The position numbers and the translations under genes are program-made. The notes beneath the pieces were generated by a model. It saw nothing but the letters and a program-made list of their open reading frames with translations, was not told the origin of the DNA and did no database searches. Shown here piece after piece: positions 48,359-58,624 of a stretch of DNA of 64,000 nucleotides (position 1 is its first letter; each line of letters starts with the position of its first letter). Source of the stretch: Streptomyces sp. NBC_01707 (GTDB lineage: Bacteria; Actinomycetota; Actinomycetes; Streptomycetales; Streptomycetaceae); the NCBI RefSeq assembly GCF_041438805.1, contig NZ_CP109190.1, positions 3,224,001 to 3,288,000 on the forward strand. Reading direction: 5' to 3'.

Positions 48359-49366
48359 TCACCGCGGTTGAGCGATGCCGAGCACGGAAAGGGCCTCGCG
48401 GATCATCTGGTGCGTGAAGCCCCATTCGTTGTCGTACCAGCTCATGATCTTGACCAGGGTGCCGTCCACGACCCGGGTCATCGCCGCGTCGACGATCGAG
48501 GCCCGGGAGTCACCGACGATGTCGCTGGAGACGAGCGGCTCGTCCGACACGCCGAGGATGCCGCGGTAGCGGTCGGTGGTGACCTCCGCACGGAAGAGGT
48601 CGTTCACTTCCTCGGGGGACGTCGGGCGGGCGGTGACGAGCACGATATCCGCGAGCGATCCGACCGTGATCGGGATCCGGACGGCCACGCCGTCGAAGCG
48701 TCCGGCCAGCTCTGGGAGTGCCTTGGTGGTTGCGAGCGCGGCGCCGGTGGAGGCGGGAAGCATGTTGGCGGCTCCGGCCCGGCCGCGCCGGAAGTCCTTG
48801 CTGGGCCCGTCGATGAGCTGCTGAGTGGAGGTGTAGGCGTGGATCGTAGTCATCACAGCCCGCTCCACGCCGATTCTGCGGTCCATTACCTCCATCACCG
48901 GGGTGATGCAATTGGTCGTGCAGCTCGCGCAGGAGACGATCTGCTGCCCGGCTGGGGCGATGTTCACGCCGTGGACCACGGTGGCCATCGTCTCAGTGCG
49001 GGCGGGCGCCGAGAGGATCACGAACCGTGCGCCCGCCGACAGGTGCCGGGTCAGCTCCTCCTTGCGCCGGAAGGCACCCGTGCACTCCAGGACGAGGTCG
49101 ATTCCCAATTCCTGCCACGGCAGCTCGGCCGGGTCGCGGCAGCTGTACAGGGGGACGGTGCGTCCGTCGACGACCAGCGCGTCACCGGCAGCAGTGACGG
49201 TCTTCCCGTAGCGTCCGTAGACGGTGTCGTGGGTGAGCAAGTAGGCCAGGTTCTCGGCGGTGACCAGGTCGTTGACCGCAGCCACCTCAACCCCGTCGAG
49301 GTCGTGGAGAATCTTGAAGGCGGCCCGTCCGATGCGTCCGAGCCCGTTGATCGCGATCTTCGCCAT
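48359..49366 (-). CDS. gap: Glyceraldehyde-3-phosphate dehydrogenase
   Basis: This 335-residue protein starts at an ATG with AAGGAGG 8 bases upstream. It has the NAD motif INGLGRIGR (about 6-14), the catalytic SCASCTTNC with Cys149, TIHAYTSTQQLIDGP (catalytic His), PITVGSLADIVLV and SWYDNEWGF. It oxidises glyceraldehyde-3-phosphate to 1,3-bisphosphoglycerate. Position 33 of the NAD fold is Asn-Asp (VNDL), the NAD-preferring type. The gene is monocistronic here, between a dead E2 gene and a long intergenic region, and is probably a second copy serving the stress-time metabolism suggested by tal, zwf and the Usp genes. Confidence 0.96.
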   Translation of the reverse strand: MAKIAINGLGRIGRAAFKILHDLDGVEVAAVNDLVTAENLAYLLTHDTVYGRYGKTVTAAGDALVVDGRTVPLYSCRDPAELPWQELGIDLVLECTGAFRRKEELTRHLSAGARFVILSAPARTETMATVVHGVNIAPAGQQIVSCASCTTNCITPVMEVMDRRIGVERAVMTTIHAYTSTQQLIDGPSKDFRRGRAGAANMLPASTGAALATTKALPELAGRFDGVAVRIPITVGSLADIVLVTARPTSPEEVNDLFRAEVTTDRYRGILGVSDEPLVSSDIVGDSRASIVDAAMTRVVDGTLVKIMSWYDNEWGFTHQMIREALSVLGIAQPR

Positions 49367-49798
49367 ACGGCGCCTCCTTCCCACCGATTCCGGTCAAATA
49401 CGAACGAGGTCCCCGATCCGTCCTATCACCCCTCTGCTCCGCGCGCAGGCGGGATGAGCCTAGGCAGCCTCCGCACCCCTGCCCCGGGTTCCCGTTTTGC
49501 ATCATTTGATCATTATTAGTTCCGCCCGGCCGATCCGGGCACGGACCCTGCGCCTGTACGCGTGGCCGCCCCGGCCAGCGTTTCGTCCGCCGCCGATCCG
49601 TACTGAGGCGGCACTCACATGTCCCTGGCCAGCTTCGCAGCCTGCGGCACACTCGACGCCGAAGGCACCTCCTACTCGCTCCACCGGCTCGACGCCTGCC
49701 CGACTCACAACTGCTGCCGCACAGCCTGCGCCCGCTACTGACCACTGTCCGAACGGCGCACCAGCGCGTGCCACCACACATCCCCGGAGACCGCACAC
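49367..49798. other. Intergenic region, no supported gene
   Basis: About 430 bases; includes an AT-richer patch around 49495-49520 (ATCATTTGATCATTATTAG) that may hold the gap promoter. No gene or repeat is evident. Confidence 0.35.
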
Positions 49799-50127
49799 AT
49801 GCAGAAGATCTCCCTAGCCGCTCAGGCTCGCGAGCAACTGGAACGCGCCGCCCCCACCTCCAGCGGGCGCAGCGCCAGCCATCTACAGCGGCCACGAGCA
49901 CACACTGCGCCAGAGCATCCTCGCCCTGACCGTCGGCAGTTCGCTGGCCGGCACGAGAACCCCGGGGAGGCAACCCTGCTGGTACGGCGCAGACGCGTAC
50001 GCCTCACCAGCGACACCACTACCTGGGAGGGACACCGCGGCGACCTGATCGTCATCCCCCACCCCGCAACAGCCTCCAGGCGATCGACGACGCGGCGGTG
50101 CTCCTCACCGTCGCCAAAGACGGCTGA
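49799..50127 (+). pseudogene. Cupin-domain protein gene with two frameshifts
   Basis: The frame starts MQKISLAAQAREQLERAA. The continuation YSGHEHTLRQSILALTVGSSLAG lies in a second frame, HENPGEATLLV and TTWEGHRGDLIVIP return to the first, and SLQAIDDAAVLLTVAKDG is in another. Together they form a small cupin-like protein common in Streptomyces stress islands. The two or three base changes break it; the original would have been about 108 residues. Confidence 0.7.
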
Positions 50128-50130
50128 CCG

Positions 50131-50676
50131 GTGAACCACACAGATAAGGGGAGCAGGCAGCTGCTCACCTTCGGGCACAGCACCGCCACCAGAGAACAAA
50201 TGGCCACCCTCCTCAACGACGCCGACGTGCTGGCCGTGATCGACGTCCGTACCGCTCCGGGCAGCCGCCACAACCCGGACGCAAACCGAGAAGTACTGGA
50301 GCAGTGGATGCCGCGTCAAGGGATCGCCTACCGGTGGGAACCCCGACTCGGGGGCTTCCGCAAGACCGCGCCGGACTCACCCGACACGTTCTGGCAGAAC
50401 GCCTCGTTCCGCGGATACGCGGGGTACACGCGGGACCCGCAGTTCGTGGCAGCAATGGACGAACTGCTCATGCAAGCCGCGGCCGTACGCACCACGGTCA
50501 TGTGCGCGGAGGCGGTGTGGTGGCGCTGTCACCGACGGATCATCGCCGATTTCGCGGTGCTCGCGCGCAGAACCCCGGTGCTGCACCTGTCCCATGACGG
50601 GCGGCTCACCGAACACCGGCCGACGGTTGGTGCTCGGCTGCGTGACGACGGCCTGCTGGTGTACGACGAGCACTGA
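50131..50676 (+). CDS. DUF488 family protein
   Basis: This 181-residue protein starts at a GTG four bases after the cupin stop. It has the DUF488 core: LLTFGHSTATREQMATLL, AVIDVRTAPGSRHNP, YRWEPRLGGFR, GYAGYTRDPQF and the Cys-containing VMCAEAVWWRCHRRIIADF. The family's role is not established, but the conserved Arg, Cys and His cluster suggests a catalytic or nucleic-acid function. The original two-gene unit with the cupin is now partly dead. It is only distantly similar to the DUF488-like protein at 21158. Confidence 0.9.
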   Translation: MNHTDKGSRQLLTFGHSTATREQMATLLNDADVLAVIDVRTAPGSRHNPDANREVLEQWMPRQGIAYRWEPRLGGFRKTAPDSPDTFWQNASFRGYAGYTRDPQFVAAMDELLMQAAAVRTTVMCAEAVWWRCHRRIIADFAVLARRTPVLHLSHDGRLTEHRPTVGARLRDDGLLVYDEH

Positions 50677-50887
50677 GCAGGTCGATACGCCGCGAACCCT
50701 GTGATCGCACGGGCCGCGTGCCCACCCGCGGCCAATGGCTGAGCAGTCCACGATGCCGAAATGGGCGGCTGCGTGGTCCGTGAGCGTGTGCGGCGGCGGA
50801 TACGAGACCGGAGCACCGACTTGACCAGCTCGCCGCCGCACAGGACGGTCGAGCCGACGGCTGCGCATACGAGGCACTGACTGGCGG

Positions 50888-50980
50888 TCAGGTTAGTCGT
50901 GGTGAAGAAGCCGTGCAGGCGTCCGTCATCTCGACGATGACGACGAGCAGCACGATCACGGCGGCAAAGGCGACGAACAT
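50888..50980 (-). CDS. Possible 30-residue single-pass membrane peptide
   Basis: It starts at the ATG at 50980 with GGGAG about 10 bases upstream and codes for a hydrophobic helix (FVAFAAVIVLLVVIVEM) followed by a short polar tail. Such mini-membrane proteins exist in Streptomyces, but the assignment is weak. Confidence 0.35.
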   Translation of the reverse strand: MFVAFAAVIVLLVVIVEMTDACTASSPRLT

Positions 50981-51533
50981 CGAGGCGTTCTCCCACCCTC
51001 CTGCTGAACACGCTGCGTGTGTCCTGCCGGACACCGCACTCGCCTCGTCCTGCGCGAACCGCTCAGCCGTCTGGAGCCGTAACCACTCGCGAAACTACTG
51101 GCATTCGGCGGCCAGCCCGCCCCCTTGTGGATACCGCATGCCCCTGGTGATAGCGCAGCGAGCCGGAGGCCCCGAAGCCTGAGGCGCTTGCGGACCTGCG
51201 CGAGCCGGCAAAGTGCCGGACGCTGATGCTGCTCACCACGATCAGTTGGCCCGAGGCCAGCGGAGCCGAAGTCCTCGCTGGCCTGCTCCGGAACTGAACT
51301 TCGGCGCCCGGCTGGGACGCGGAGCAGCCGCGCAGCGGCCGTGCGATGGGTTGCTTGGTCCACCAGTGGCGGACGGGCTCGCCCCAGTCCAACCTGGTAG
51401 GGGGACATGGTCTCGATGAGGAGCGCAGGCCCCGTGACGGGCCTGGTGTATGCCCGCGCCCCCGCCCAGCGTCGAGCCGAGCACACGTCGGATGCACAGC
51501 CTCGGCCGCATGGCGGAGAGGAGCGGGAGTTTC
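50981..51533. other. Intergenic region upstream of transaldolase
   Basis: About 550 bases without a supported gene on either strand. The remaining frames are Arg/Ser-rich and have no ribosome sites. It probably contains the promoter of the tal operon. Confidence 0.35.
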
Positions 51534-52655
51534 ATGAATCCGTTGTCCGCACTGAGCGAAGCTGGAGTGTCGATCTGGCTGGACGACCTGGGCCGAGAAA
51601 TGCTGGTGTCCGGGAGCCTGGCGGCACTCGTTGCGCGGGACCGGGTAGTTGGGGTGACCACCAATCCGTCGATTTTCGCCAAGGCGATCACAAGCGGCGA
51701 CGCGTACGACGCACAGATCTCTGACTTGGCTGCCCGCGGAGTCGGGGTCGGTGAGGCGCTGCGGGCGCTGACCACGTTCGACGTTCGATGGGCGTGCGAT
51801 GTGCTGCGCCCGGTCTACGACGCCACGGAAGGCGTCGACGGGCGGGTCTCCATCGAGGTCGACCCCCGGCTCGCGCACGACACCGCGGCAACGATTGCGG
51901 AGGCGCGGGCGCTGTGGTGGCTGGTCGACCGGCCCAACCTATTCGTGAAGATCCCGGCCGCCCGGCAGGGCCTGCCGGCGATCGCCGCGTGCCTGGCCGA
52001 GGGGATCAGCATCAACATCACGTTGATCTTCTCGCTCGCCCGCTATGACGAGGTTATGGTCGCCTTCCTCGATGGGATGGAACGCGCGCGCGATGCGGGC
52101 CGGGAACTGTCCGGGATCGGCTCGGTGGCCTCGTTCTTCGTCTCCCGGGTCGACACCGAGGCGGACGCACGCCTGGACCAGACCGGCACCGCGCAGGCGG
52201 CCGAGCTGCGCGGCCGGTTGGCGATCGCCAACGCACGGCTGGCCTACCAGCACTACGAGCGGGTGATCTCCTCGCACCGCTGGCAGGCCCTGGAGAAGGC
52301 CGGGGCCCGCCCGCAGCGTCCGCTCTGGGCTTCAACCTCTGTGAAGGATCCCGCCTACCCCGACACCCGCTACGTGACCGAACTGGTCGCACCCGGCGTG
52401 GTCAACACCATGCCGGTGGCCACCTTGCGCGCGGTCGCCGACCACGGCCAAGTGCCAGCCGACTCGGTACGCGCCCACTACGACGACGCTCAGCGGGTAC
52501 TCCTCGAGTTGCGAACAGTCGGTGTGGACTACGTCGACCTCGTCCAGGCCCTTGAGGACGAGGGCGTGTCGCAGTTCGACGCCAGCTGGGAGAAGCTCGC
52601 CGAACAGCTCGCCGACACTCTCAGCACCGCGCGCCCAGTGCGGACCAGGGGCTGA
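51534..52655 (+). CDS. tal: Transaldolase
   Basis: This 373-residue protein starts at the ATG at 51534, with GGGAG 4 bases upstream. The actinobacterial long-type transaldolase motifs are intact: [13 protein letters not shown] (residues about 39-52), [11 protein letters not shown], the Schiff-base lysine in LFVKIPAA (Lys139), [22 protein letters not shown] and [21 protein letters not shown]. The enzyme moves dihydroxyacetone units between sugar phosphates in the non-oxidative pentose-phosphate pathway. The FAD protein gene follows after 2 bases, so the two form an operon. It is probably an extra tal copy. Confidence 0.95.
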   Translation: MNPLSALSEAGVSIWLDDLGREMLVSGSLAALVARDRVVGVTTNPSIFAKAITSGDAYDAQISDLAARGVGVGEALRALTTFDVRWACDVLRPVYDATEGVDGRVSIEVDPRLAHDTAATIAEARALWWLVDRPNLFVKIPAARQGLPAIAACLAEGISINITLIFSLARYDEVMVAFLDGMERARDAGRELSGIGSVASFFVSRVDTEADARLDQTGTAQAAELRGRLAIANARLAYQHYERVISSHRWQALEKAGARPQRPLWASTSVKDPAYPDTRYVTELVAPGVVNTMPVATLRAVADHGQVPADSVRAHYDDAQRVLLELRTVGVDYVDLVQALEDEGVSQFDASWEKLAEQLADTLSTARPVRTRG

Positions 52656-52657
52656 TC

Positions 52658-53914
52658 ATGACTGACAACAGCGCGTATGTGATCATCGGAGCCAGTCTGG
52701 CCGGGGCGAAGGCCGCGCAGGCGCTGCGCGAGGAGGGCTTCGACGGCCCGCTGATCCTGATCGGGGACGAGAGTGAGCGGCCCTACGAGCGCCCGCCGCT
52801 GTCCAAGGGCTACCTGATGGGCAAGGACGCGCGGGAGCAGATCTACGTCCATCCGCCCCAGTGGTACGCCGAGCACGACGTCGAACTGCGCCTGGGGACA
52901 GCCGTCACCGCGCTTGACCCGGCCCCGCACGAGGTGACGCTCGCAGACGGCAGCCGCCTCGGGTACGCCCAACTGTTGCTGGCCACGGGCTCCTCGCCGC
53001 GCCGCCTGCCAGTGCCGGGCACGGACCTGGACGGGGTGCTGTACCTGCGCACGGTCGAGGACAGCGACCGGATCAAGGACGCCTTCTCCTCCGCGTCACG
53101 GGTGGCGATCGTGGGGGCAGGCTGGATCGGCCTGGAGACTGCTGCCGCGGCTCGCGCCGCCGGTGTGGACGTCACCCTGCTGGCGAGGGCTGAGCTGCCG
53201 TTGCTCCGCGTCGTTGGCCGCGAGGTCGCACAGGTCTTTGCCGACCTGCACCGCGACCACGGGGTGGACCTGCGTTTCGGCGTGCAGGTCGCCGAGATCA
53301 CCGGCAGCGCGGGTACCGTTGACGGCGTGCGGCTGTCCGACGGTACCCGCATCGACGCCGATGCGGTCATCGTCGGCATCGGCATTGTGCCCAACACCGG
53401 GCTCGCGCAGGCCGCGGGTCTCCAGGTCGATAACGGCATTCTCACCGACGAGCGTCTAGGCACCTCCTCGCCCGGCATTTACGCCGCGGGTGATGTCGCC
53501 AACGCATTCCACCCCTTGCTGCACCGGCGCATCCGCGTGGAGCACTGGGCCAACGCGCTGCACCAGCCACAGACCGCCGCCAAGGCGATGCTCGGCCGTG
53601 AAGGGGCCTACGACCGGGTGCCGTACTTCTTCACCGACCAGTACGACCTGGGCATGGAGTACGCCGGATACGCTGAGCCCGGCGGCTACGACCAGGTCCT
53701 CTTCCGCGGCGATATCGGCGCGCGCGAGTTCGTCGCGTTCTGGCTCGCACGCGGCCGGGTGCTGGCGGGCATGAATGTCAACATCTGGGACGTCACCGAA
53801 CCGATCCAGGCCCTCGTACGCTCCGGCCAACAGGTTGACATCGGCAAACTCGCCGACCCACAGGTGCCCATCGAATCGCTCCTGCACAACGCTGAGTGTC
53901 ACCCGACGAGCTAG
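52658..53914 (+). CDS. FAD-dependent ferredoxin/rubredoxin reductase-like oxidoreductase
   Basis: This 418-residue flavoprotein has the FAD motif VIIGASLAGAKAAQALRE (about 8-25), the NAD motif AIVGAGWIGLETAAAARAAG (about 150), IYAAGDVANAF, and the C-terminal GMNVNIWDVTE and EHWANALHQ typical of phthalate dioxygenase-reductase/ferredoxin reductase enzymes. It would carry electrons from NAD(P)H to a ferredoxin or rubredoxin; no small electron carrier or oxygenase gene is next to it. It begins 2 bases after tal and is co-transcribed. Length is normal for the family. Confidence 0.92.
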   Translation: MTDNSAYVIIGASLAGAKAAQALREEGFDGPLILIGDESERPYERPPLSKGYLMGKDAREQIYVHPPQWYAEHDVELRLGTAVTALDPAPHEVTLADGSRLGYAQLLLATGSSPRRLPVPGTDLDGVLYLRTVEDSDRIKDAFSSASRVAIVGAGWIGLETAAAARAAGVDVTLLARAELPLLRVVGREVAQVFADLHRDHGVDLRFGVQVAEITGSAGTVDGVRLSDGTRIDADAVIVGIGIVPNTGLAQAAGLQVDNGILTDERLGTSSPGIYAAGDVANAFHPLLHRRIRVEHWANALHQPQTAAKAMLGREGAYDRVPYFFTDQYDLGMEYAGYAEPGGYDQVLFRGDIGAREFVAFWLARGRVLAGMNVNIWDVTEPIQALVRSGQQVDIGKLADPQVPIESLLHNAECHPTS

Positions 53915-54039
53915 CTCAGGACGGCGCACGCCGCGACTTCAGAACATTCCCCGACAGCAGGTCCGACTGCCCCTCCCACGGGCCTGACAGCGCTCCCGTC
54001 CGTGCCGTCGGCCCACACGGACGATCTACGTGGGGCCAT

Positions 54040-54566
54040 GTGCGCTGCTAGACGGATTCGGCCTTCAGCGCGTTCCAGGGCGGGGAAGTACTCCAGCATC
54101 TGGGCCCGCATCCGCTTGATCGCCCCCGTGCGGTCAGCGGCCAGATCCAGGCGGCGCGAGGTGAGAATGCGCAGGTCCACCGCGACTTCGTCACCACGGC
54201 GCATCATCTTCAGGTCACGACGCATGCGGGCTTGGTCCGCGATGACGAATGCATCCTTCGCGTCGGTCTTCCCCTCACCGCGATAGGAGCCTGCTGCGTG
54301 GTGGACAGTACGGCCGGGAATGTACAGGACCCGCTGTCCGTTGTCGGTGAGCAGCGCGATGATCAGAGCGGCCCCGCCGGCGTTGAGATCGATCGCCCAG
54401 GTCACCGGCTCGCCACGCTCAACGCGAGAACGTCCGCGATCAGTTCGAGCAGTGCGGCCTCGTCGTTGGCCACCCGCCGCGACAGCTTCCGCTCGGCGTC
54501 GGTGTCGATCACCACACAGTGATGCTCGGCCTCGCCCGCGTCCGTACCGGCCCACAGCTCGGGCAC
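54040..54566 (-). pseudogene. IS110-family transposase, frameshifted and truncated
   Basis: The GTG at 54566, with GGAGG, begins VPELWAGTDAGEAEHHCVVIDT, the start of the RuvC-like IS110 domain. About 50 codons later the frame shifts (near 54405) to TWAIDLNAGGAALIIALL and GEGKTDAKDAFVIADQARM, with KRMRAQMLEYFPALERA. The sequence stops matching near 54040, before the transposase_20 domain. No ends are visible. Confidence 0.85.
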
Positions 54567-54814
54567 GGCCACCTCCGAAATCGTTGCCTGTATTTGCCCC
54601 AGCAGACGACTTCGCCAGCATGTCCTTACCGAGCGATCCTGTCGCGCGCATCCCAATGAGTGGTCGAGTCGTCGCGGGATGCCAGGCGGCCAATCGTTTG
54701 AAGCCACCACTGGGCTGGAGACACGCAGCCACACCCAGCATCCCTGGGCCTTCCGATCCTACGAGTGACCGGAATCAACCCAGCAACAACGTAAGGAGAC
54801 ACGACCCCCACCGC

Positions 54815-55107
54815 GGCAGGTACTTCAAGCCCCAGCGCTTGCACGCGAACAAGTCTTACGACATCCCCCACCTGCGAAAATCGCTGCGGGGCAAACGCAT
54901 TGGAGTGCGCATCGCCCGCAAAGGCATCGAGTCCAGCGAACGATTAGGACGCCGACGATGGGTCATCGAGCGGACCATGCGTCCTGGCTGACCGGCTACC
55001 GCAGACTCAACCACCGCTATGAACGCGATCCCCGCAACTACCTGGCCTTTCTCGGCCTCGCCGCAGTCCTCTGTTGCTACAAACGCTTCCTCAAACTCAC
55101 CACATAG
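54815..55107 (+). pseudogene. IS5-family transposase C-terminal remnant
   Basis: YFKPQRLHANKSYDIPHLRK, RGKRIGVRIARKGIESSER and RRRWVIERTM belong to the DDE domain of IS5-type transposases, with the final Glu in VIERT. Then the frame shifts and SWLTGYRRLNHRYERDPRNY, CCYKRFLKL runs to a natural stop at 55107. It lacks its N-terminal half. Confidence 0.85.
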
Positions 55108-55890
55108 GACACCGTCTTAAGCCCGGCTTCTTCTCAAGAGCCCGCGAGCCAGGCCACGCCGCACCAAATAGTCCGGGCCGTCAGCTCTCGGAAGCGGTAG
55201 AAGGGCCGGCCGGCATCCCACGGCTTGATCGCTGTACGTGACTGCCACATAAACGCCCGGGCATTCGTGCCATCCCCTGCACTGCTTCCTGCCTCCGCTG
55301 TCACACAGCGGCACACACGACGCCTGAAGCCTCGCCAGGCATCTCAGCAAGGGGGGGCCTACTGTGGATAGAGGCGCTCGCACTACCCGGGATGCAAGGC
55401 AGTTGTCGGATGCAGCTGATTGTTTGCACGCAAAGGGCATGTGAGAAAGGACGCATCTACCACCGGTTCTATGACGTGTTCTCCGAGGACGGGTCGCATC
55501 TTGTCGACCGGGCCGCGGCGCGCGGTGTGGCAACCCCGGCGCTCACCTCAACGAATGGCTGCATTGTACTGCCCACGGAGCTTCGCCACCGGGCGCGGCC
55601 ACGTTATTGAGCGCACAAAAAAGTTCCGGCGCCACTTTGGAGAACCTTGGCGATGCCAAGCACGCAGGAGGCGTTCCATCTCAAACGAACTCGCCGGGTA
55701 AAGGCTGGGTGACACTGCTCAGCGCCACCGAGGCGTCTAGCACAGCCAGGCAGCAGCTTTCACGGCACGTTGCTCCCGCGGTGGCCGAGGAAAACCTGAC
55801 GAGGTGGCGCCCACCGCAGGGGCGGTGACTCATTCACCCCTAGGATGCGTCCGCAATGGTGACGCCGTCGACTCGGCGGAGGGGGCAGTG
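55108..55890. other. Intergenic region, no supported gene
   Basis: About 780 bases. A minus-strand frame near 55134-55290 (NARAFMWQSRTAIKPWDAGRP) has some coding look but no start context or family match. Other frames are noise-like. It may be a graveyard of older insertions. Confidence 0.4.
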
Positions 55891-56451
55891 ATGCACCTGT
55901 GGCCCGTTGCCAGCCCGCAGCGTTTGAAGCACAGTCCGCTAAGGCGCCGCTCGGACGTCGTGCAACTGTGCGTATTGATGCTGGCCTCTCTCATATTCGC
56001 AGTAGCCGCTACGGTAGGAAGCCTAATCACGGCGCATAGCCTCCAGGAATCTGCGGCGCGTAAGCGAGCGGCGGCGTACCGCGTCACGGCGGTGCTGCAG
56101 TCAGTCGTCCCGGAACAGGACACCGCCTTGGGCAGAGTGTCGGTACGTTGGAAAGCGGAGGACGGTTCAATGCACACCGGTACCGCTCGCTTCGATTGGA
56201 AACCGGGGGGCAGCGGAACCATCAGGGTGTGGGTTGGAGATCACGCTACCCGGCTCGTGTCCCGGCCGCCAAGCCCGACGCAGGGGACGGTCACCGCCAT
56301 CGAGGGCGGCATTGGGGCTGCCTTGGGAGTTGGCCTGCTGTTCCTCCTCGTCCGGTTCACAATCCAAAGGGCATTCTTCCGGCTCCACATGCGTGAGTGG
56401 GAGCGTGAATGGACTGAGAAAGGGCCAGGCTGGAGCGGTCACAGTAGATGA
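55891..56451 (+). CDS. Rv1733c-like two-helix membrane protein
   Basis: This 186-residue protein starts at an ATG with GGAGG 8 bases upstream. Its membrane helices are at about 28-50 (LCVLMLASLIFAVAATVGSLI) and 140-160 (IGAALGVGLLFLLVRF). An extracellular part between them carries RVSVRWKAEDGSMHTGTARF and GTIRVWVGDHATRLVSRPPSP. This pattern fits the actinobacterial Rv1733c family, often under dormancy/hypoxia control in mycobacteria. It lies upstream of carbonic anhydrase and a Usp gene, a combination that fits a stress regulon. Confidence 0.85.
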   Translation: MHLWPVASPQRLKHSPLRRRSDVVQLCVLMLASLIFAVAATVGSLITAHSLQESAARKRAAAYRVTAVLQSVVPEQDTALGRVSVRWKAEDGSMHTGTARFDWKPGGSGTIRVWVGDHATRLVSRPPSPTQGTVTAIEGGIGAALGVGLLFLLVRFTIQRAFFRLHMREWEREWTEKGPGWSGHSR

Positions 56452-56581
56452 AGAAACGGTCACGGGCGCACGACGATGCAAAGTGTCATCTGCCGCTCGA
56501 TCACCGTCGGTCGAGCGATTTGCGGCGACAACCCGTACTGCGACTGCGTACGCGCGGCCGCCACGAAAGGAAGACCTAGCA

Positions 56582-57070
56582 ATGTCAGCTACGGATCGCT
56601 ACATTCGGAATAATGATTTCTACGCTTCTCATTTCGCCGAGCAGAAGCCGATGGAACCATCCGAGCATGTTGCTGTCGTGGCTTGTATGGATGCACGACT
56701 GAATATTTATGCGATCCTTGGCCTCAAGGAGGGTGAGGCGAGCGTGATACGAAACGCTGGCGGCGTAATCACCGATGACGTCATCCGTTCACTGGCCGTA
56801 AGTCAGCAACTGCTGGGAACCCGTGAAATAATTCTCATTCATCACACCGACTGTCGTATGTTGACTTTTCCAGGTTATTCACTCAAGGACCCAATCCGAG
56901 GGAAGGACAACCTGAAGCCCCTATGGCCAGAGGAGTCCTTCCATGACGTCACCATCGATCTGCGCCGCTCCATCAGCCGCGTCAAGTCGAGTAATTACAT
57001 CCTGCACAACGAGGCGGTGCGCGGGTTCGTTTTCGATGTCAGCACTGGACACCTCGATGAGGTGAAGTGA
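56582..57070 (+). CDS. Beta-class carbonic anhydrase
   Basis: This protein of 162 residues starts at an ATG with GGAAG about 11 bases upstream. The zinc site is present: VACMDARL (Cys35, Asp37) and LIHHTDCRML (His and Cys), with SVIRNAGGVITDDVIRSL between. It interconverts CO2 and bicarbonate in the cytoplasm. It belongs to the short type found in actinobacteria (FYASHFAEQ start). AT-rich codons are more frequent than in neighbouring genes. It stands between the Rv1733c-like gene and a Usp gene, all on the plus strand with gaps of 130-150 bases. Confidence 0.93.
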   Translation: MSATDRYIRNNDFYASHFAEQKPMEPSEHVAVVACMDARLNIYAILGLKEGEASVIRNAGGVITDDVIRSLAVSQQLLGTREIILIHHTDCRMLTFPGYSLKDPIRGKDNLKPLWPEESFHDVTIDLRRSISRVKSSNYILHNEAVRGFVFDVSTGHLDEVK

Positions 57071-57219
57071 AGCCTCCGCTGGCGCCTGGTGGGTGGCAGC
57101 CCTATCCCTGCATCCTAATGTCATTGAGACAGGCCACGGCTGCGTCTCGGCTCGGCCGGTACAGACACCGTGCCGGTTAAGCAACCAAACGGTGAGCAGA
57201 CTTAAAGGAGATGAACCCG

Positions 57220-57717
57220 ATGGGTGACACCGTCCCCTCATACAATCCGACCGGCCCGGTCGTCGTAGGCTCGGACGGCTCCCCTCACGCTCGGCGTGCC
57301 ATGCTCTTTGCCCTTCGCGAAGCACAACTACGCCAGACTAGTTTGCGGGTCGTCTGCGCCTACGACCTCTTTTCAACTGCAGGCCGATACCTCGACTACC
57401 GATATATGGCTCTGATGGAGACCGACGGCACCCTCTACGAACAGCTGCGCGATACCGCCATGCAGGGAATGGCCGACATGGTCGAGGAGTTGGGACAGAA
57501 ACTCGGGGGGTCTAATGTAGAGGTGAAGATCCTTGCCGAGCAGGGGCGTCCGGCGGAGGTCCTTTTGGCGGCGAGCGATGGAGCCTGCCTCCTAGTGGTC
57601 GGCAGTCGGGGCGCGGGCATTTGGGGGCGGCTCGCGCTCGGGTCGACCAGCACTGAGGTCGTCCACCACGCCCACCTCCCCGTCACCGTCGTACCACCCC
57701 CGGTACCCGGCACCTGA
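57220..57717 (+). CDS. Universal stress protein (single UspA domain)
   Basis: This protein of 165 residues starts at the second ATG (57220), since AAAGGAG lies 9 bases before it and too close to the first ATG. The Usp fold is complete: PVVVGSDGSPHARRAMLFAL, LRVVCAYDLFS, VEVKILAEQGRPAEVLL, and the ATP-binding VVGSRGAGIWGRLALGSTST. It probably binds ATP and supports survival under stress. It is one of three usp loci in the window, the other two being the tandem protein at 38227 and the dead copy at 44850, to which it is closest. Confidence 0.93.
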   Translation: MGDTVPSYNPTGPVVVGSDGSPHARRAMLFALREAQLRQTSLRVVCAYDLFSTAGRYLDYRYMALMETDGTLYEQLRDTAMQGMADMVEELGQKLGGSNVEVKILAEQGRPAEVLLAASDGACLLVVGSRGAGIWGRLALGSTSTEVVHHAHLPVTVVPPPVPGT

Positions 57718-58075
57718 CCATAAGTACTTGCAGCCTGCAGGGCTTGCGCGGCCGGTGAATGTCGCATGGACTGAATGCGCGAGCGTGCCACCGCAGCCCG
57801 CTGCAAGCAGGCGCGAATATCCCAACCCATGTGTTCGCCCACGGGGACGGCACGCGGCGCCTTGGGGTGCAGAAGCGCTCCAGACGTCATTAAAGCGTGA
57901 ATTTGATATCTACGGCACTTGATGACCTTTACGCAAATCCTGATCACCGATACGAGACGCAGGGGGCAAACGACCAGGAAAGCACCGGCTGGAGGCACAA
58001 ATGCACGGACAACAGCATCCGAACGGTTCGGCCGACTCCCGGGCGCGATCAACACCACGCCTGTCCAGGGGGCGA
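57718..58075. other. Intergenic region, no supported gene
   Basis: About 360 bases between the Usp gene and the DUF6343-like gene. Short frames only; no hairpin, operator or repeat was found. Confidence 0.35.
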
Positions 58076-58336
58076 ATGAAACGGACCGGGACGGAGCCCG
58101 CTACTGCACAGTCCGCGCTGGGACTACGTCTCGCACTGTGTGTGATCGCGCTACCCGTCTTCGTGGCAGGAGCGGTCCTATTCACCGTATGGGCGGCGTC
58201 CGGCCCCCGCAGCACGCCTGATACCTCACTGCTGCTCGTTCTTGTCGTCGTCTGCGCCGCGCTGGCCGTGATGACGGCGGCCGATCTACTGATTATTGTC
58301 CGCCGACGCGCGAGGCAGCGACGACAGGCCTTGTAG
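58076..58336 (+). CDS. DUF6343-like two-helix membrane protein
   Basis: This 86-residue protein begins MKRTGTEPATAQSAL, the opening of Streptomyces DUF6343 proteins, with a GGGGGCG-type ribosome site. Two transmembrane helices follow: LRLALCVIALPVFVAGAVLF and LLLVLVVVCAALAVMTAADL, then a basic cytoplasmic end (RRRARQRRQ). The function of the family is unknown. The frame is open further upstream, but that part has no homology. It stands alone before the cNMP-binding gene. Confidence 0.75.
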   Translation: MKRTGTEPATAQSALGLRLALCVIALPVFVAGAVLFTVWAASGPRSTPDTSLLLVLVVVCAALAVMTAADLLIIVRRRARQRRQAL

Positions 58337-58624
58337 CGGAGAGGAACCAGGCAGAAATGGCTGATTCGCGCGCTCTAGTCCCTGTACGGAAAATCAACTG
58401 CAGGTGGTCTTGATGATGGAGGGTGGAAAGCACCTCACCTAAGGCGCCACGGCCGGCGTCTATCGCGTGACTGGGCTGAGAGCCCCGGCCGCCCACGCTC
58501 GCGGGACGGTGTACGAATCCGGGCGTATGACACACGCGATCCCGAGTATTCGCAGAATTCGGCGGCGCCTGCCAGACGCTCAGGGGTTCGGTCGCCGCTC
58601 CGCACAGAAGGTTGGAGGACCGTC

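Noticed and set aside
48308..49519. 400-codon plus-strand frame antisense to GAPDH
   Set aside because: Codon bias mirrors the gap gene on the other strand; no motif, and GAPDH is certain.
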